A stretch of 64,000 nucleotides of DNA from Candidimonas nitroreducens (GCF_002209565.1 NZ_NJIH01000010.1:124001-188000), one strand, 5' to 3'. Shown: positions 32,468-43,078, numbered from the stretch's first letter. Made by a program: numbers and translations. Notes: generated by a model not told the origin, from the letters alone.

Positions 32468-33592
32468 ATGGAAAAAATAGATTGTGTAGTGATCGGCGCG
32501 GGCGTCATCGGCCTGTCCATAGCGCGCGCGCTGGCCATGGCGGGCCGCGAAGTCATCATTCTGGAAGCGGAAACCGCCATCGGCACACATACCAGCGCGC
32601 GTAATTCCGAAGTGATCCACGCGGGCATTTCGTACGCGCCCGGCTCGCTCAAGGGCAGGCTGTGCGTGGCCGGCAAGAATGCCTTGTACCAGTATTGCGG
32701 CGAACGCGGCATTCAGCACCGCCGCATCGGCAAGCTGATCGTCGCAACCGACGACAGCGGCATTCCAGCCTTGCATCAATACGTGGCGCTGGCCGCCGCG
32801 CAAGGCGTCACCGATCTGCGTCTTTTGTCGGACGCCGAAGTGCGCGCCATGGAGCCGGAAGTCTCGTGCGTGGCCGGGCTGTTTTCGCCTTCCACCGGCA
32901 TCGTCGACAGCCACGGCTTGATGCTGGCCTATCTGGCGGATGCCGAAAACCATGGCGCCACCCTGGCGTTGCAAGGCAAGGTGGAATCGGGCCGGGCCGA
33001 CCCGCAAGGCACCGTGCTCGAAGTGGGTGGTGCAGAGCCCTTTACGGTGCAATGCAAGACCGTCATCAACGCCGCCGGACTGGGCGCGCAGCAAGTCGCG
33101 GCTGCCATCGACGGCATGCCCGCGGATCTCATTCCGCCGCTCTACTACGCCATCGGCCACTATTTTTCGCTGGCCCGGAAGTCGCCTTTCACGCACCTGG
33201 TGTACCCCACCAGCCGCGAAGGCGCGTTTCGGGCGCACGTTACGCTGGATCTGGGCGGGCAGTGCAAATTCGGCCCGGACATAAGCTGGCGCGACAAGCT
33301 GGACTATACGTTCGATCCGGCGCGCGAACCGGCATTCTACGAGGCGGTGCGCCGCTACTACCCCAAGCTGCAAGACGGCGACCTGCAGCCCGGCTACACA
33401 GGCATCCGCCCCCGGCTCGCCGGGCCGGGCTCTTCAATGCACAACACGGCAAGCGACTTCGTGATCCAGGACGAGTCGCGCCACGGTGTGCCCGGCCTGA
33501 TCAATCTGTTCGGCATGGAATCCCCGGGGCTGACGTCGTCGCTGGCCATAGGCGAATACGTCGCACGGCTGGCGGCAGGACGGGCGGGCTGA
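32468..33592 (+). CDS. FAD-dependent oxidoreductase, L-2-hydroxyglutarate oxidase-like
   Basis: 374 residues. The N-terminal FAD motif GAGVIGLSIARALAMAGREV is followed by HTSARNSEVIHAGISY, which is characteristic of LhgO/L2HGDH-type enzymes of the DAO superfamily. GYTGIRPRLAGPG and LINLFGMESPGLTSSLAIG close the protein. The family oxidises L-2-hydroxyglutarate or similar 2-hydroxy acids to 2-oxo acids, passing electrons to quinone. It follows the SMP-30 gene by 33 bp and converges on livF. The substrate is inferred from family only. Confidence 0.88.
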   Translation: MEKIDCVVIGAGVIGLSIARALAMAGREVIILEAETAIGTHTSARNSEVIHAGISYAPGSLKGRLCVAGKNALYQYCGERGIQHRRIGKLIVATDDSGIPALHQYVALAAAQGVTDLRLLSDAEVRAMEPEVSCVAGLFSPSTGIVDSHGLMLAYLADAENHGATLALQGKVESGRADPQGTVLEVGGAEPFTVQCKTVINAAGLGAQQVAAAIDGMPADLIPPLYYAIGHYFSLARKSPFTHLVYPTSREGAFRAHVTLDLGGQCKFGPDISWRDKLDYTFDPAREPAFYEAVRRYYPKLQDGDLQPGYTGIRPRLAGPGSSMHNTASDFVIQDESRHGVPGLINLFGMESPGLTSSLAIGEYVARLAAGRAG

Positions 33593-33657
33593 GGCCGGCC
33601 CACTGAAACGGTGCGCTATGCGACACCGCCCTGCCCGCGCCGCTTACCGCGCCAATA

Positions 33658-33694
33658 TGCTCAGGCCTTCTTCAAGTGCTCAGGCCTTCTTCAA
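33658..33694. repeat. Tandem duplication of the 3' end of livF
   Basis: TGCTCAGGCCTTCTTCAA occurs at 33658-33675 and again at 33677-33694, a 19-bp period. The right copy contains the livF stop and last codons. It looks like a slippage duplication placed immediately after the stop. Confidence 0.85.
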
Positions 33695-34396
33695 ACCGAA
33701 GTACGCGCGCTCCAGCGCGGCGTCGGCATGCATTTCCTCGACAGTGCCTTCGAAGCCTATGCGGCCGCCCTCCAGGGTGTAGACCCGGTCGGCAAGATCC
33801 AGGAACTTGACGTTCTGCTCGGCAATGAGCAGCGCCAGGCCCAGGTCGCGGAATTGGCGCAGAACCTGGATCACTTCCTTGACGAACACCGGCGACAGGC
33901 CGGCGGAGGGCTCGTCCATGACCAGCAGCTTGGGCTGGCCGGCCAGGGCCTTGGCCACGCCCAGGATCTTGCGCTGGCCGCCGGACAGGCTGCTGCCGAG
34001 CGCGCGGCGCTTTTCTTCCAGAATGGGGAAGCGCCGGTAGAGGCCGGCGATGTGCTGCTTGAGTTCGGCCGGCGGCAGGAACTGGCCGCCAATGTGCAGA
34101 TTGTCGTCGACGCTGAGGTCGGGAAAACAGGCGGTCTCCGACATATACGCGATGCCGCGGCGCACCCTCTTGTCGGTGCGTTCGCGCGACACGTCATGGT
34201 CTTCGAAGCCGATGGTGCCGCCCCAGCTCGGCAGCAGGCCCATGATGGTCTTGATCAGCGTGGTCTTGCCGGCACCGTTGGGCCCCAGCAGCACCACGGT
34301 TTCGCGCGGGCGCACCGTAAGGCCCGCCCCCCAGAGCGCCTGCACTTTGCCATAGCCGGCGTCCAGGCCGGACACACGCAACAATTCATCAGCCAT
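33680..34396 (-). CDS. livF: Branched-chain amino acid-type ABC transporter ATPase LivF
   Basis: 238 residues from ATG 34396, chosen because AGGGG lies 6 bp upstream; ATG 34402 abuts that site. Walker A GPNGAGKTT near residue 37, signature LSGGQ near 138, Walker B LLVMDEPSAGLSP. It is the last gene of a livK-livH-livM-livG-livF cluster and powers import with LivG. The final 18 bp of the gene (encoding LKKA-stop) are tandemly duplicated just past the stop (33658-33675 and 33677-33694). Confidence 0.94.
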   Translation of the reverse strand: MADELLRVSGLDAGYGKVQALWGAGLTVRPRETVVLLGPNGAGKTTLIKTIMGLLPSWGGTIGFEDHDVSRERTDKRVRRGIAYMSETACFPDLSVDDNLHIGGQFLPPAELKQHIAGLYRRFPILEEKRRALGSSLSGGQRKILGVAKALAGQPKLLVMDEPSAGLSPVFVKEVIQVLRQFRDLGLALLIAEQNVKFLDLADRVYTLEGGRIGFEGTVEEMHADAALERAYFGLKKA

Positions 34397-34452
34397 CGAC
34401 ATCCCCTGCCGCTGCGCAGCAGCCTTGCCGGTGAACGCCCGCATTGCGCTTC

Positions 34453-35286
34453 TCAATGTTCATCGGGAGCCCCCAGGAAGACTTCGACGACTCGTGGATC
34501 CTGTACGGCTTGCGACAAGGTGCCCTCGAAGAGGTTCTTGCCCGCGCTGAGCACGATCAGGCGATCGGTGACCTGGTCGACGAAATCCATCAAGTGCTCG
34601 ACCACCAGCAGCGCGATGCCGGAACGCGCCAGCTCGCGCAGGCGGCCCGCCACCAGATCGAGCTCGGCGGGATTCAGGCCCGCGCCCAGCTCGTCGACGC
34701 ACAGCAGCTTGGGCCGGGTGGCCAGCGCACGCGCCAGATCCAGCATCTTCTGCTGGGCGCTGGTGAGTTCGCCCGCATAGCGGTCGGCGTGCGGCTCCAG
34801 ATCGAGGAAGCGCAGCAGCTCGCCTATGCCGGTGTCGGCGTTGGCGCCGCCGCCGTGCTGGCCGTAGGTGCGCGCCACCTCGACATTCTGGCGTACCGTC
34901 AACGTCTTGAAGGGTTTGGGAATCTGGAAGCTGCGATTGATGCCCTGGTGCACCAGGCGATGCGCCGCCATGCCGCCGACGGGGCGCCCCTGGTACAGAA
35001 TGCTGCCGCCATCGGGCCGGTACAGGCCGGTGATGACATTGATGCAGGTGGTCTTGCCCGAACCGTTGGGGCCGACCAGGCCCAGCACCTCGCCCGGCAT
35101 GACGTCGAAGCTGACGCCGTCGAGCGCGCGGAAGGCGCCGAAATGCTTGGCCAGCCCCTGCACCCGCAGCAGCGGCGCGGCGGAAGCGGCGCGGCCACCC
35201 CCGGCAGTCGCTGCACTCGCAGCAACGGCCGCGCTCGTGGCATCGCCAACGGTGGTGGGCTTGCTGGCGGCGGCATCAGATGACAT
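34453..35286 (-). CDS. livG: Branched-chain amino acid-type ABC transporter ATPase LivG
   Basis: 277 residues from ATG 35286. An N-terminal Ala/Thr-rich extension of about 35 residues precedes the ATPase domain. Walker A GPNGSGKTT is near residue 75, and the LTSAQQKMLDLARALAT segment replaces the usual LSGGQ with LTSAQ, as is common in LivG. Walker B is LLCVDELGAGL. The start overlaps the end of livM by 11 bp and livF follows after 56 bp, so the five genes form one operon. Confidence 0.93.
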   Translation of the reverse strand: MSSDAAASKPTTVGDATSAAVAASAATAGGGRAASAAPLLRVQGLAKHFGAFRALDGVSFDVMPGEVLGLVGPNGSGKTTCINVITGLYRPDGGSILYQGRPVGGMAAHRLVHQGINRSFQIPKPFKTLTVRQNVEVARTYGQHGGGANADTGIGELLRFLDLEPHADRYAGELTSAQQKMLDLARALATRPKLLCVDELGAGLNPAELDLVAGRLRELARSGIALLVVEHLMDFVDQVTDRLIVLSAGKNLFEGTLSQAVQDPRVVEVFLGAPDEH

Positions 35287-36202
35287 GTATTCCCCAGCGC
35301 CGCAGCAAAGAGGCCAGCCCATTGGGCAGGAACAGCACCAGCGCCATGATCAGCAGGCCGTAGATGAGCTGGAAGTACTGCGGCGTCGAAATGCCGATGA
35401 AGTTGTAAAGCCCGTACAGCACGATGACGCCGAAGATCGGGCCGGTCACGGTGGCCACGCCGCCGAACAGCGCGAAGACGATGGCGAAAATGCTGAAGTC
35501 GGGGCTGAAGACGTTGTCGGGGTAGAACACCGATACGTACCAGGCGAAGTTGGCGCCGATCAGGCCCGCGGTCAGCGCCGACAGCAGCCAGGCAATGACG
35601 CGCGCGCGCACCACGTTGATGCCGGACGACGCCGCGCTGATGGGGTCGTCCTTGATGGCCTGCAGCGCCAGACCGAAGCGCGAATAGCGCAGGTACAGCA
35701 CGCAGCCCACGGTGAAGGCCATTACCAGTATGGCGATGGCATAGCTGAGCGCCGGGTTGAAGATGCCCGAGAGCGACACGCCGTAGGGCCCCTTGGTGAT
35801 GTTCTCGAGTTCGGGGTTGGAGACGATCTCGGCAATCGCCAGGGCCGCGGCCAGGTTGGCGATGGCGAAGTACGGCCCCGACAGGCGCAGCAGCGGCGTC
35901 AGCACCAGGCCGAAGATCACGGAGGTGGCAGCCCCGGCCGCCATGGCGGCCAGCGGGCCGGCGTGCAAGTGCATGACGGCCAGCGCGAAGCCGTAGGCGC
36001 CCGCGCCGAAAAAGCCCACATAGCCGAAAGGCAGGTAGCCCGTGAAGCCGTAGATGATGTTGACGCCTTGCGCCAGCGTCAGGAACACCAGGAAGTTGAA
36101 CAGCAGCAACTGGTTGGAATACACCTGCGGCAGCAGCGCGGCCGCAAGCACCAGCGGAACCAATACGGCCAGAGAAGCGCGCAGCGCTTGGGCTTTAGGC
36201 AT
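35276..36202 (-). CDS. livM: Branched-chain amino acid-type ABC transporter permease LivM
   Basis: 308 residues with about nine hydrophobic segments and the LivM permease family region (GFTGYLPFGYVGFFGAGAYG near residue 55). It forms the membrane channel with LivH. It overlaps livH by 8 bp upstream and livG by 11 bp downstream. No anomaly. Confidence 0.93.
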   Translation of the reverse strand: MPKAQALRASLAVLVPLVLAAALLPQVYSNQLLLFNFLVFLTLAQGVNIIYGFTGYLPFGYVGFFGAGAYGFALAVMHLHAGPLAAMAAGAATSVIFGLVLTPLLRLSGPYFAIANLAAALAIAEIVSNPELENITKGPYGVSLSGIFNPALSYAIAILVMAFTVGCVLYLRYSRFGLALQAIKDDPISAASSGINVVRARVIAWLLSALTAGLIGANFAWYVSVFYPDNVFSPDFSIFAIVFALFGGVATVTGPIFGVIVLYGLYNFIGISTPQYFQLIYGLLIMALVLFLPNGLASLLRRWGIHVI

Positions 36203-37070
36203 GGCGCACCTTCCGGCCCAGCAGGCCGCTGGGGCGCACGAGCAATATGGCGATCAGCATCAGATACGGCAGCAGGCCGGCCCAGGAACTGAAATAGGTC
36301 TGCATGAGCATCAGCGAGACTCCGTAGATCAGGCCGCCCAGCACGGTGCCCAGCGGGCTGCCGAGCGAGCCGACGATGATCACCGTAAAGGACTGTATGG
36401 TCAGGTGCACGCCGCTGGCCGGCGTGACGCTGCCCAGCATGAAGGGCGCAAAGCAGCCGGCCACCGCGGCCAGGCCCAGCCCTATGCCGAAGGCCAGGGC
36501 CGAGACGCGGCCAACGTCTATGCCGGTGGCCAGGGCCTCGTCGCGATGCACCATGACCGCGCGGGTGAGTCGGCCGACGCGCGTGCGATACAGATACAGG
36601 AACAGCAGCACGACGGCCACCGCGCTGCATATGGCGCTGACCACCCAGGCCGCGGGAAAGGTCTCGCCCAGCAGGGCAATCGGATGATGCCCCAGCGCCC
36701 GGCCGGGTATGGAACGTTCGCTGGGGCCGAAGGCGATGGTGGCCAAAGACTCGATCACCTGCGACAAGCCGAAGAACAGGATGATCGACAGCATCTCGGG
36801 GTCGGGCGAGCGCAGCAGCCGCGGCACCAGCGCGTAATAAAGCGGAAAGCCTATGGCGGCGAACACCACCAGGCACAGCACCGCCGCGAGTATCGGGTTC
36901 AACATGGTGGCGGCGTACAGGCCCACGGCCGAGAACGCGCCCAGCATGACGAAGTCGCCATGCGCCAGGTTGACGATGCGCATTACCCCGAAAATAAGAT
37001 TCAGCCCCAAGCCGACGAGGCTGAAGTACAGACCGAAAAGCAGGCCGGCCAGGATCGAATATGCAAGCAT
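36195..37070 (-). CDS. livH: Branched-chain amino acid-type ABC transporter permease LivH
   Basis: 291 residues, hydrophobic throughout. The signature GLNLIFGVMRIVNLAHGDFV lies near residues 22-41 and is typical of LivH. It pairs with LivM. It starts 110 bp downstream of the livK stop and overlaps livM by 8 bp. Confidence 0.94.
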   Translation of the reverse strand: MLAYSILAGLLFGLYFSLVGLGLNLIFGVMRIVNLAHGDFVMLGAFSAVGLYAATMLNPILAAVLCLVVFAAIGFPLYYALVPRLLRSPDPEMLSIILFFGLSQVIESLATIAFGPSERSIPGRALGHHPIALLGETFPAAWVVSAICSAVAVVLLFLYLYRTRVGRLTRAVMVHRDEALATGIDVGRVSALAFGIGLGLAAVAGCFAPFMLGSVTPASGVHLTIQSFTVIIVGSLGSPLGTVLGGLIYGVSLMLMQTYFSSWAGLLPYLMLIAILLVRPSGLLGRKVRHA

Positions 37071-37179
37071 GTCGCTATGGGCTCGCTATGAAGTCGCACA
37101 CGATACGAGGACAGCGTAAGCGCATCGGGGCGCACGGCGCAAGGCCGCGCATGCCCCGATGCCCCCGCGGGCCGCGGGC

Positions 37180-38439
37180 TTAGTTGGACGGAGCGGGATA
37201 AACCGCCTTGCCCGTAGCCACGTCGTGGGGATACACGACGGTGAACTTCAACCCCTTCTTGCCGTCGGGAACCAGTTGCCCCAGGGGGGTGATTTCGCCG
37301 ATCTGCGCACCGTTCTTGTCCAGCGCGAAGGTGCCGTCTATGGTCTTGAGTTTGCCCGACAGGCCGAACACGGCCTTGCGCAGCGCCAGCTGATCCATGC
37401 TTTCGGTAGCGGCCAGGGCGTTCTGGATCACCAGGCCCGTGGTGTAGCCCGCCACCGCGTTGAAGCCGAAGGCCACCTTGTTATCGGGATAGGCCTTGGT
37501 CCACGCCGCTTTGAACTGCGGCAGCGACATGCCCGACTCGGCATGGTATTGCACCACCGAGGACGGCACGTAAGTGTAGACATAGCGCAGGCCGTCATTG
37601 CCCACCGTGGCGATCATGTGCTCGGTTTCCAGGCCCGGATAAATGGCGAACAGCCATTTGAACTGCGTGCCCGAGTCGCGCAGATTGCGCAGGAACGCAA
37701 TGTCGTTGCCCGGATAGCCCATCTCTACCACCGCATCGGGCTGCGCGACGCGCATATTGTTGATGAGCACCGTGTAGTTCGACGTGCTGGTAGGCACGCC
37801 CTTGTCGTAGACGATCTTCACCGGCGCGCCGGATTTCTCGACAAAGCCGCGGAAAGCCTTGGCCTGGGTGCCGGTGAAATCGTTGGTGGCGTACAGCAGC
37901 GCGATCTTCTTGATGCCCAGCTTGGGCCCTTCCTTGGTCAGGAAGTCGGCGATGTACTTAGGCCAAATGGTGGACACCGGGTCGGACATCAGCGCGATGT
38001 AGGGGTTGTCCGGCGTGAAGAAAGTGCCGCCCGTGCCGGTCTGGTCGAACAGCATCATCTTGTGTTCGCGCGCGATGGGCACGGCGACCGAGGTCAGCAC
38101 CGAGCCGCTGTCGGACACCAGCAGGTCGACCTTGTCCTGCGTAATGAGCTGGTTATAGAGCGTGGCCGCGGTGGCGGTGTTGCTCTGGTCGTCATAGGAC
38201 ACCAGCTTGACGGGTATGCGCTTGCCATAGGGCTTTACCATCACGCCGCCCTTGGCGTTTTCTTCCGAGGCCCACAGCTTCAGGCCCAGGTAGACCGGCA
38301 TGGAAATGGCCGCGAAAGGGCCGGACGAGGCGTACAGCGTGCCGATCTTGATTTCGGAAGGGGCGGAAGCCGCAAGGGCCCCGGCGGACAGCAGCAGCGC
38401 AGAGGCTGCAAGCATGGAGGATATTGCTTTGCGCAACAT
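37180..38439 (-). CDS. ABC transporter periplasmic substrate-binding protein (LivK-like)
   Basis: 419 residues. The signal peptide is cleaved near GALAASA (residue 24). The type I periplasmic-binding fold of the Leu/Ile/Val-binding family follows, with IKIGTLYASSGPFAA at the mature N-terminus and PVKLVSYDDQSN near 75. The ribosome site is GGAGACT. It is the first gene of the liv-type operon. Many paralogues in this family bind aromatic acids, amides or other substrates, so leucine specificity is not assured. Confidence 0.92.
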   Translation of the reverse strand: MLRKAISSMLAASALLLSAGALAASAPSEIKIGTLYASSGPFAAISMPVYLGLKLWASEENAKGGVMVKPYGKRIPVKLVSYDDQSNTATAATLYNQLITQDKVDLLVSDSGSVLTSVAVPIAREHKMMLFDQTGTGGTFFTPDNPYIALMSDPVSTIWPKYIADFLTKEGPKLGIKKIALLYATNDFTGTQAKAFRGFVEKSGAPVKIVYDKGVPTSTSNYTVLINNMRVAQPDAVVEMGYPGNDIAFLRNLRDSGTQFKWLFAIYPGLETEHMIATVGNDGLRYVYTYVPSSVVQYHAESGMSLPQFKAAWTKAYPDNKVAFGFNAVAGYTTGLVIQNALAATESMDQLALRKAVFGLSGKLKTIDGTFALDKNGAQIGEITPLGQLVPDGKKGLKFTVVYPHDVATGKAVYPAPSN

Positions 38440-38891
38440 AAGTAGTCTCCTTTATATGCGGCGCAGACCGTTGTGCAAGCGGTGCAACGCCTGTGGCAAT
38501 CTTTGTGGAGTCGCCATCGGTGCACGGCCACGCGTGCCGCGGCCCCGCACAAACCCGCAGCCGTCATGGGGACACGGGAATGGTGCTTAAGGGCATGTTA
38601 TACCCGAACACTTACGTCGCTCTGAATCATACGGGGACGGAACATCGGGGTATTCCATGATGCCCATGGCCGCTGGCCCCGTTATGCGTGTTCCCCCAAC
38701 AACCGCGATGCGGCCGGCGGGCGCCGGCCGGCCGTGCATGGCGACTGCGACGGACTGCGCCCGGCCACGGCCCGGCGTCATAACCCATACGCCCATGCCG
38801 CGGCGTCCTCGCCGCCGCCATACGGCAACGGCGCAATTATCGGATCCGGCGTGGCCGATGCCCCAGCCTGAACACTAGCCGCCAGGCACTA
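38440..38891. other. Intergenic region upstream of the liv-type operon
   Basis: About 450 bp between livK (transcribed leftward) and the icd terminator. It presumably contains the livK promoter. No hexamer pair stood out. Short frames on both strands (for example 38587-38878) are Arg/Pro-rich shadows. No RNA gene or repeat was seen. Confidence 0.45.
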
Positions 38892-38928
38892 AAAAGCCCC
38901 GCTCTCACGTACTGAGAGCGGGGCTTTT
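38892..38928. terminator. Strong terminator of icd
   Basis: A perfect 16-bp stem AAAAGCCCCGCTCTCA-cgtac-TGAGAGCGGGGCTTTT, with A- and T-runs that allow termination from either side. It lies 32 bp downstream of the icd stop. Confidence 0.95.
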
Positions 38929-38959
38929 CCAGGCCCTGAACGACCAGGCCTCAGGCAAT

Positions 38960-40216
<1,257 letters not shown>

Positions 40217-40542
40217 GAATGCTCCAATGGCTCCGGTAGGAGAAGATTCGGTGGAAACAAGTGCCGCGGCACGGGCCCTGGGCCCATGGCCGGCCGCGCC
40301 GAAACGAAATCATCCGACAGGGCCGGGACGTATGCAATACGGCGGCGCACAAACAAGCGCCGCCGTGGCCCGGCAGGTCTTATATAAGAGTGCTAGTTTA
40401 GCCTAAATGCGGCGGGGATTGAAAGCCTCGGCCACCGGGCGCGCCATTCGCGCTGCCCCAGCCGCATGGCGCTCCCCCGCGGCACGGCCCGGCAGGTGTG
40501 GCCGAGGGACTAAAATAATGCTTTCATCGGCGCAGGTGTTGC
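40217..40542. other. Divergent intergenic region icd / DUF1841 gene
   Basis: 326 bp. On the minus strand a TATATAAG box (complement of 40380-40387) is a plausible -10 for icd, with a nearby TTTAGCCTAAA inverted repeat (40397-40407). On the plus strand TAAAAT (40511-40516) may be the -10 of the DUF1841 gene. No gene lies inside. Confidence 0.4.
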
Positions 40543-40971
40543 ATGTTCAATCCGTCCCGCGAACAGGTTCGGCAGTTCTTCACGGAAACCTGGCGCAAGC
40601 ACAAATCGGGGGCAATCCTTACCCCGCTGGAAGCCATGGCGCTGGACTGGATCCTGCAGCATCCGGAATATCATGCCGATCTGGAAAGCCCGCAGGCGCT
40701 CGAGGCCGACTACAGCGTGGAACAGGGGCGTACCAACCCGTTCCTGCATTTGTCCATGCACCTGGCGATCAGCGAGCAGCTGTCCATCGATCAGCCGCCC
40801 GGCATCAAGGCGGCCCACCAGCAGTTGCTGGCCACGCGCGACGCGCACGAGGCCGCCCACGAAATCATGGAATGCCTGGGTCAAGTGGTGTGGGAAGCAC
40901 AGCGCCTGGGCAAGCCTTTTGACAACGAGGCTTATGTGGCGCTGATCCTGCAGCGGGCGACGCGGCGCTAG
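40543..40971 (+). CDS. DUF1841 family protein
   Basis: 142 residues beginning MFNPSREQVRQFFTETWRKH, with NPFLHLSMHLAISEQLSIDQP in the middle and HEAAHEIMECLGQVVWEAQR near the end. This is the DUF1841 family, common in beta- and gammaproteobacteria. The conserved His and Glu residues (HLSMH, HEAAHEIME) suggest a metal site, but no activity is known. It is a single gene that converges on two cytochrome c genes across a strong terminator. Confidence 0.9.
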   Translation: MFNPSREQVRQFFTETWRKHKSGAILTPLEAMALDWILQHPEYHADLESPQALEADYSVEQGRTNPFLHLSMHLAISEQLSIDQPPGIKAAHQQLLATRDAHEAAHEIMECLGQVVWEAQRLGKPFDNEAYVALILQRATRR

Positions 40972-40994
40972 CAGGCGCGGCTGCAACGCTGCTC

Positions 40995-41034
40995 AAAGCA
41001 AAAACCCCCTCTTCCCGGAGGGGGTTTTTGCTTT
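40995..41034. terminator. Bidirectional terminator
   Basis: AAAGCAAAAACCCCCTC-ttcccg-GAGGGGGTTTTTGCTTT. A long perfect stem with T-runs in both directions between convergent genes. Confidence 0.93.
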
Positions 41035-41112
41035 GTAGACCCGGGCCGGATCCGGGCCAGCAAGGCGAGGCCCGCCTGGTACCGGCCCACACGGCCGAGC
41101 CTGACGGCCCGC

Positions 41113-41478
41113 CTATTCCTGCGTGGACAAGGGGGACGGGAGGCTGGCGAGATAGGCCGCGATATTGTCGATGTCGACGGGCTTCAATTGCGCCGCCATG
41201 GCGCCCATGATGGGGTTCTTGCGGATGTTGGCGGTGGCCGGCGCGTTCTGTTGGCCGCGCTGATAGGCGTGCAGGGCATGGCGCAGATAGTCTTCGTGCT
41301 GGCCGGCCAGGATCGGATACGCCGGGTTGATGGGCGTCTTGGCGTCGGCACCGTGGCACGAGGCGCAAGTGAATTTCGTGAACGCGGCCTTGCCGGCCGC
41401 GATGTCGGCCGCCTGGGCCGTGATGGAGCCGGCGGCAAAAAGGAATGCACCCACCAGGGCGATCGTCGATGTCTTCAT
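41113..41478 (-). CDS. Small periplasmic c-type cytochrome (second of a pair)
   Basis: 121 residues. The signal peptide is cleaved near ITAQAAD (residue 23). There is one heme motif, CASCHG, near residue 39, with a later Met (NPIMGAMA) as likely distal ligand. It is a class I cytochrome c of the c553/c4-half type and would carry electrons in the periplasm. It lies 13 bp behind its paralogue, so the two form an operon, equivalent to a split diheme cytochrome c4. Confidence 0.9.
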   Translation of the reverse strand: MKTSTIALVGAFLFAAGSITAQAADIAAGKAAFTKFTCASCHGADAKTPINPAYPILAGQHEDYLRHALHAYQRGQQNAPATANIRKNPIMGAMAAQLKPVDIDNIAAYLASLPSPLSTQE

Positions 41479-41491
41479 GAGAGGCCCCCGG

Positions 41492-41845
41492 TTATTTCAA
41501 GCTGGAATAATGTGCTGCCAGATCGGCCATGTCCTGCGGAGACAGGCTTTTGGCGATGGCTTCCATGGTGGGGAAAGTGCGGGCCCCGCTGGCATATTCC
41601 TTGAGCGCGGCAATAATGTATTGCGCGTTCTGGCCGGCGATCTTGGGAACGTGGTACACCTCGGGGAAAGCTGCCTTGTAGTCGGGAATACCGTGACAGC
41701 CGATGCACATCGAGGTCTTGCCGAGCGCGGCCTTTGCGTTGCCGACGGGAGCCGCATCGGCGGCAAAGGCCTGGCCGGCGATTGCACAGGAGGCCGTTAC
41801 GGCTAGCGCAGCCAGAGTGCGCATCATAGGTGTTCGCAACTTCAT
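41492..41845 (-). CDS. Small periplasmic c-type cytochrome (first of a pair)
   Basis: 117 residues. The signal peptide is cleaved near GQAFAAD (residue 29). The heme motif CIGCHG (residue about 50) and FPTMEAIAKSLSPQDM supply the ligands. It is a monoheme class I cytochrome similar to the following gene product. The start at 41845 was preferred over ATGs at 41827 and 41824 because only it has a purine-rich ribosome site. Electron partners cannot be told from the sequence. Confidence 0.9.
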   Translation of the reverse strand: MKLRTPMMRTLAALAVTASCAIAGQAFAADAAPVGNAKAALGKTSMCIGCHGIPDYKAAFPEVYHVPKIAGQNAQYIIAALKEYASGARTFPTMEAIAKSLSPQDMADLAAHYSSLK

Positions 41846-42072
41846 GATAGCTCTTGTATGTGGCAGTAAATGAATTAAGCCGGCCCGTTACCGCTGACCG
41901 ATAAACTCGTGGATTGTACGATAATTGCAGCACCCTATCCAGGAATCGGCACCGCAAGTGCAGCCGCTTCCGCCTTCAGGCGGGCTCTGGACAAGCCGGC
42001 CGGGCCGCTGACGCAGCGGGCCCGGGCCACTTGTGCACAGCCCGCCCGGGCTCATAGACACGGATCCAGACA

Positions 42073-42942
42073 ATGACCTCACCCGCATCTGCTTTTTCTT
42101 CTGAACGCTTCGCCGGCACCGACCGCTATGTCGCCACCGACGACCTGAAAATGGCCGTCAACGCCGCTCTCGCCCTGCAGCGCCCGCTGCTGATCAAGGG
42201 CGAGCCCGGCACCGGCAAGACCATGCTGGCCGAAGAGGTGGCGGCGGCGCTGGGCCGGCCGCTGCTGCAATGGCACATCAAATCCACCACCAAGGCCCAC
42301 CAGGGCCTGTACGAATACGATGCTGTGTCGCGCCTGCGCGATTCGCAGCTGGGCGACGAGAAGGTACGCGACATCGGCAACTACATTGTCAAGGGCGTGC
42401 TGTGGCGCGCCTTCGAGTCGGACGAGCCGGTGGTGATGCTGATCGACGAGATCGACAAGGCCGACATCGAATTCCCCAACGATCTGCTGCGCGAACTCGA
42501 CCGCATGGAATTCCATGTCTATGAAACCCGCCAGACCATACAGGCCAAGCACCGTCCGCTGATCATCATCACCTCGAACAACGAGAAAGACCTGCCGGAT
42601 GCCTTCCTGCGCCGCTGCTTCTTCCACTACATCAGCTTCCCCGATCGCGACACCATGCGCCGCATCGTCGAGGTGCACTACCCCACCCTGGCACAAGACG
42701 TGCTGGCGGCAGCGCTGGACACTTTTTTCTCCCTGCGCGACGTGCCCGGCTTGAAGAAAAAGCCATCGACCTCGGAATTCCTCGACTGGCTGCGCCTGCT
42801 GATGAACGAATCCATAGACGCGCGCGAGCTGAGCGGCGACGGCGAGCTGCCGGTGCTGGCGGGCGCGCTGCTGAAGAACGAACAGGATCTGTCGCTGCTG
42901 CAGCGCCTGGCGGCCATGACCCGCGCCGGGCAGCGGCGCTGA
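42073..42942 (+). CDS. MoxR-type AAA+ ATPase
   Basis: 289 residues. Walker A GEPGTGKT at residues 43-50, Walker B VMLIDEIDKAD near 120, and a sensor region ITSNNEKDLPDAFLRRCFFH near 165. MoxR ATPases act as chaperones that mature or activate enzyme complexes together with a VWA-domain partner, and such a partner is encoded 136 bp downstream. The target is unknown. CoxD/CoxE-type pairs mature molybdenum hydroxylases, but no such enzyme is in the window. Confidence 0.93.
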   Translation: MTSPASAFSSERFAGTDRYVATDDLKMAVNAALALQRPLLIKGEPGTGKTMLAEEVAAALGRPLLQWHIKSTTKAHQGLYEYDAVSRLRDSQLGDEKVRDIGNYIVKGVLWRAFESDEPVVMLIDEIDKADIEFPNDLLRELDRMEFHVYETRQTIQAKHRPLIIITSNNEKDLPDAFLRRCFFHYISFPDRDTMRRIVEVHYPTLAQDVLAAALDTFFSLRDVPGLKKKPSTSEFLDWLRLLMNESIDARELSGDGELPVLAGALLKNEQDLSLLQRLAAMTRAGQRR

Positions 42943-43078
42943 GGCCGCCCGCTTACGCGCCCCCCGCCACCGTGCCCACTATCGTGCCCGCCACTTTGCC
43001 CGCCATGCCGTCCCGCACACCGGCCGCCGCCCGGCCCCGGCGCCGCCGGCCCTGCCACCGCAACATGCCGCATACGCC

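Noticed and set aside
40388-40396. GAGTGCTAG resembling half of a CIRCE element upstream of icd
   Set aside because: The partner half TTAGCACTC is absent at the required distance and icd is not a heat-shock gene.
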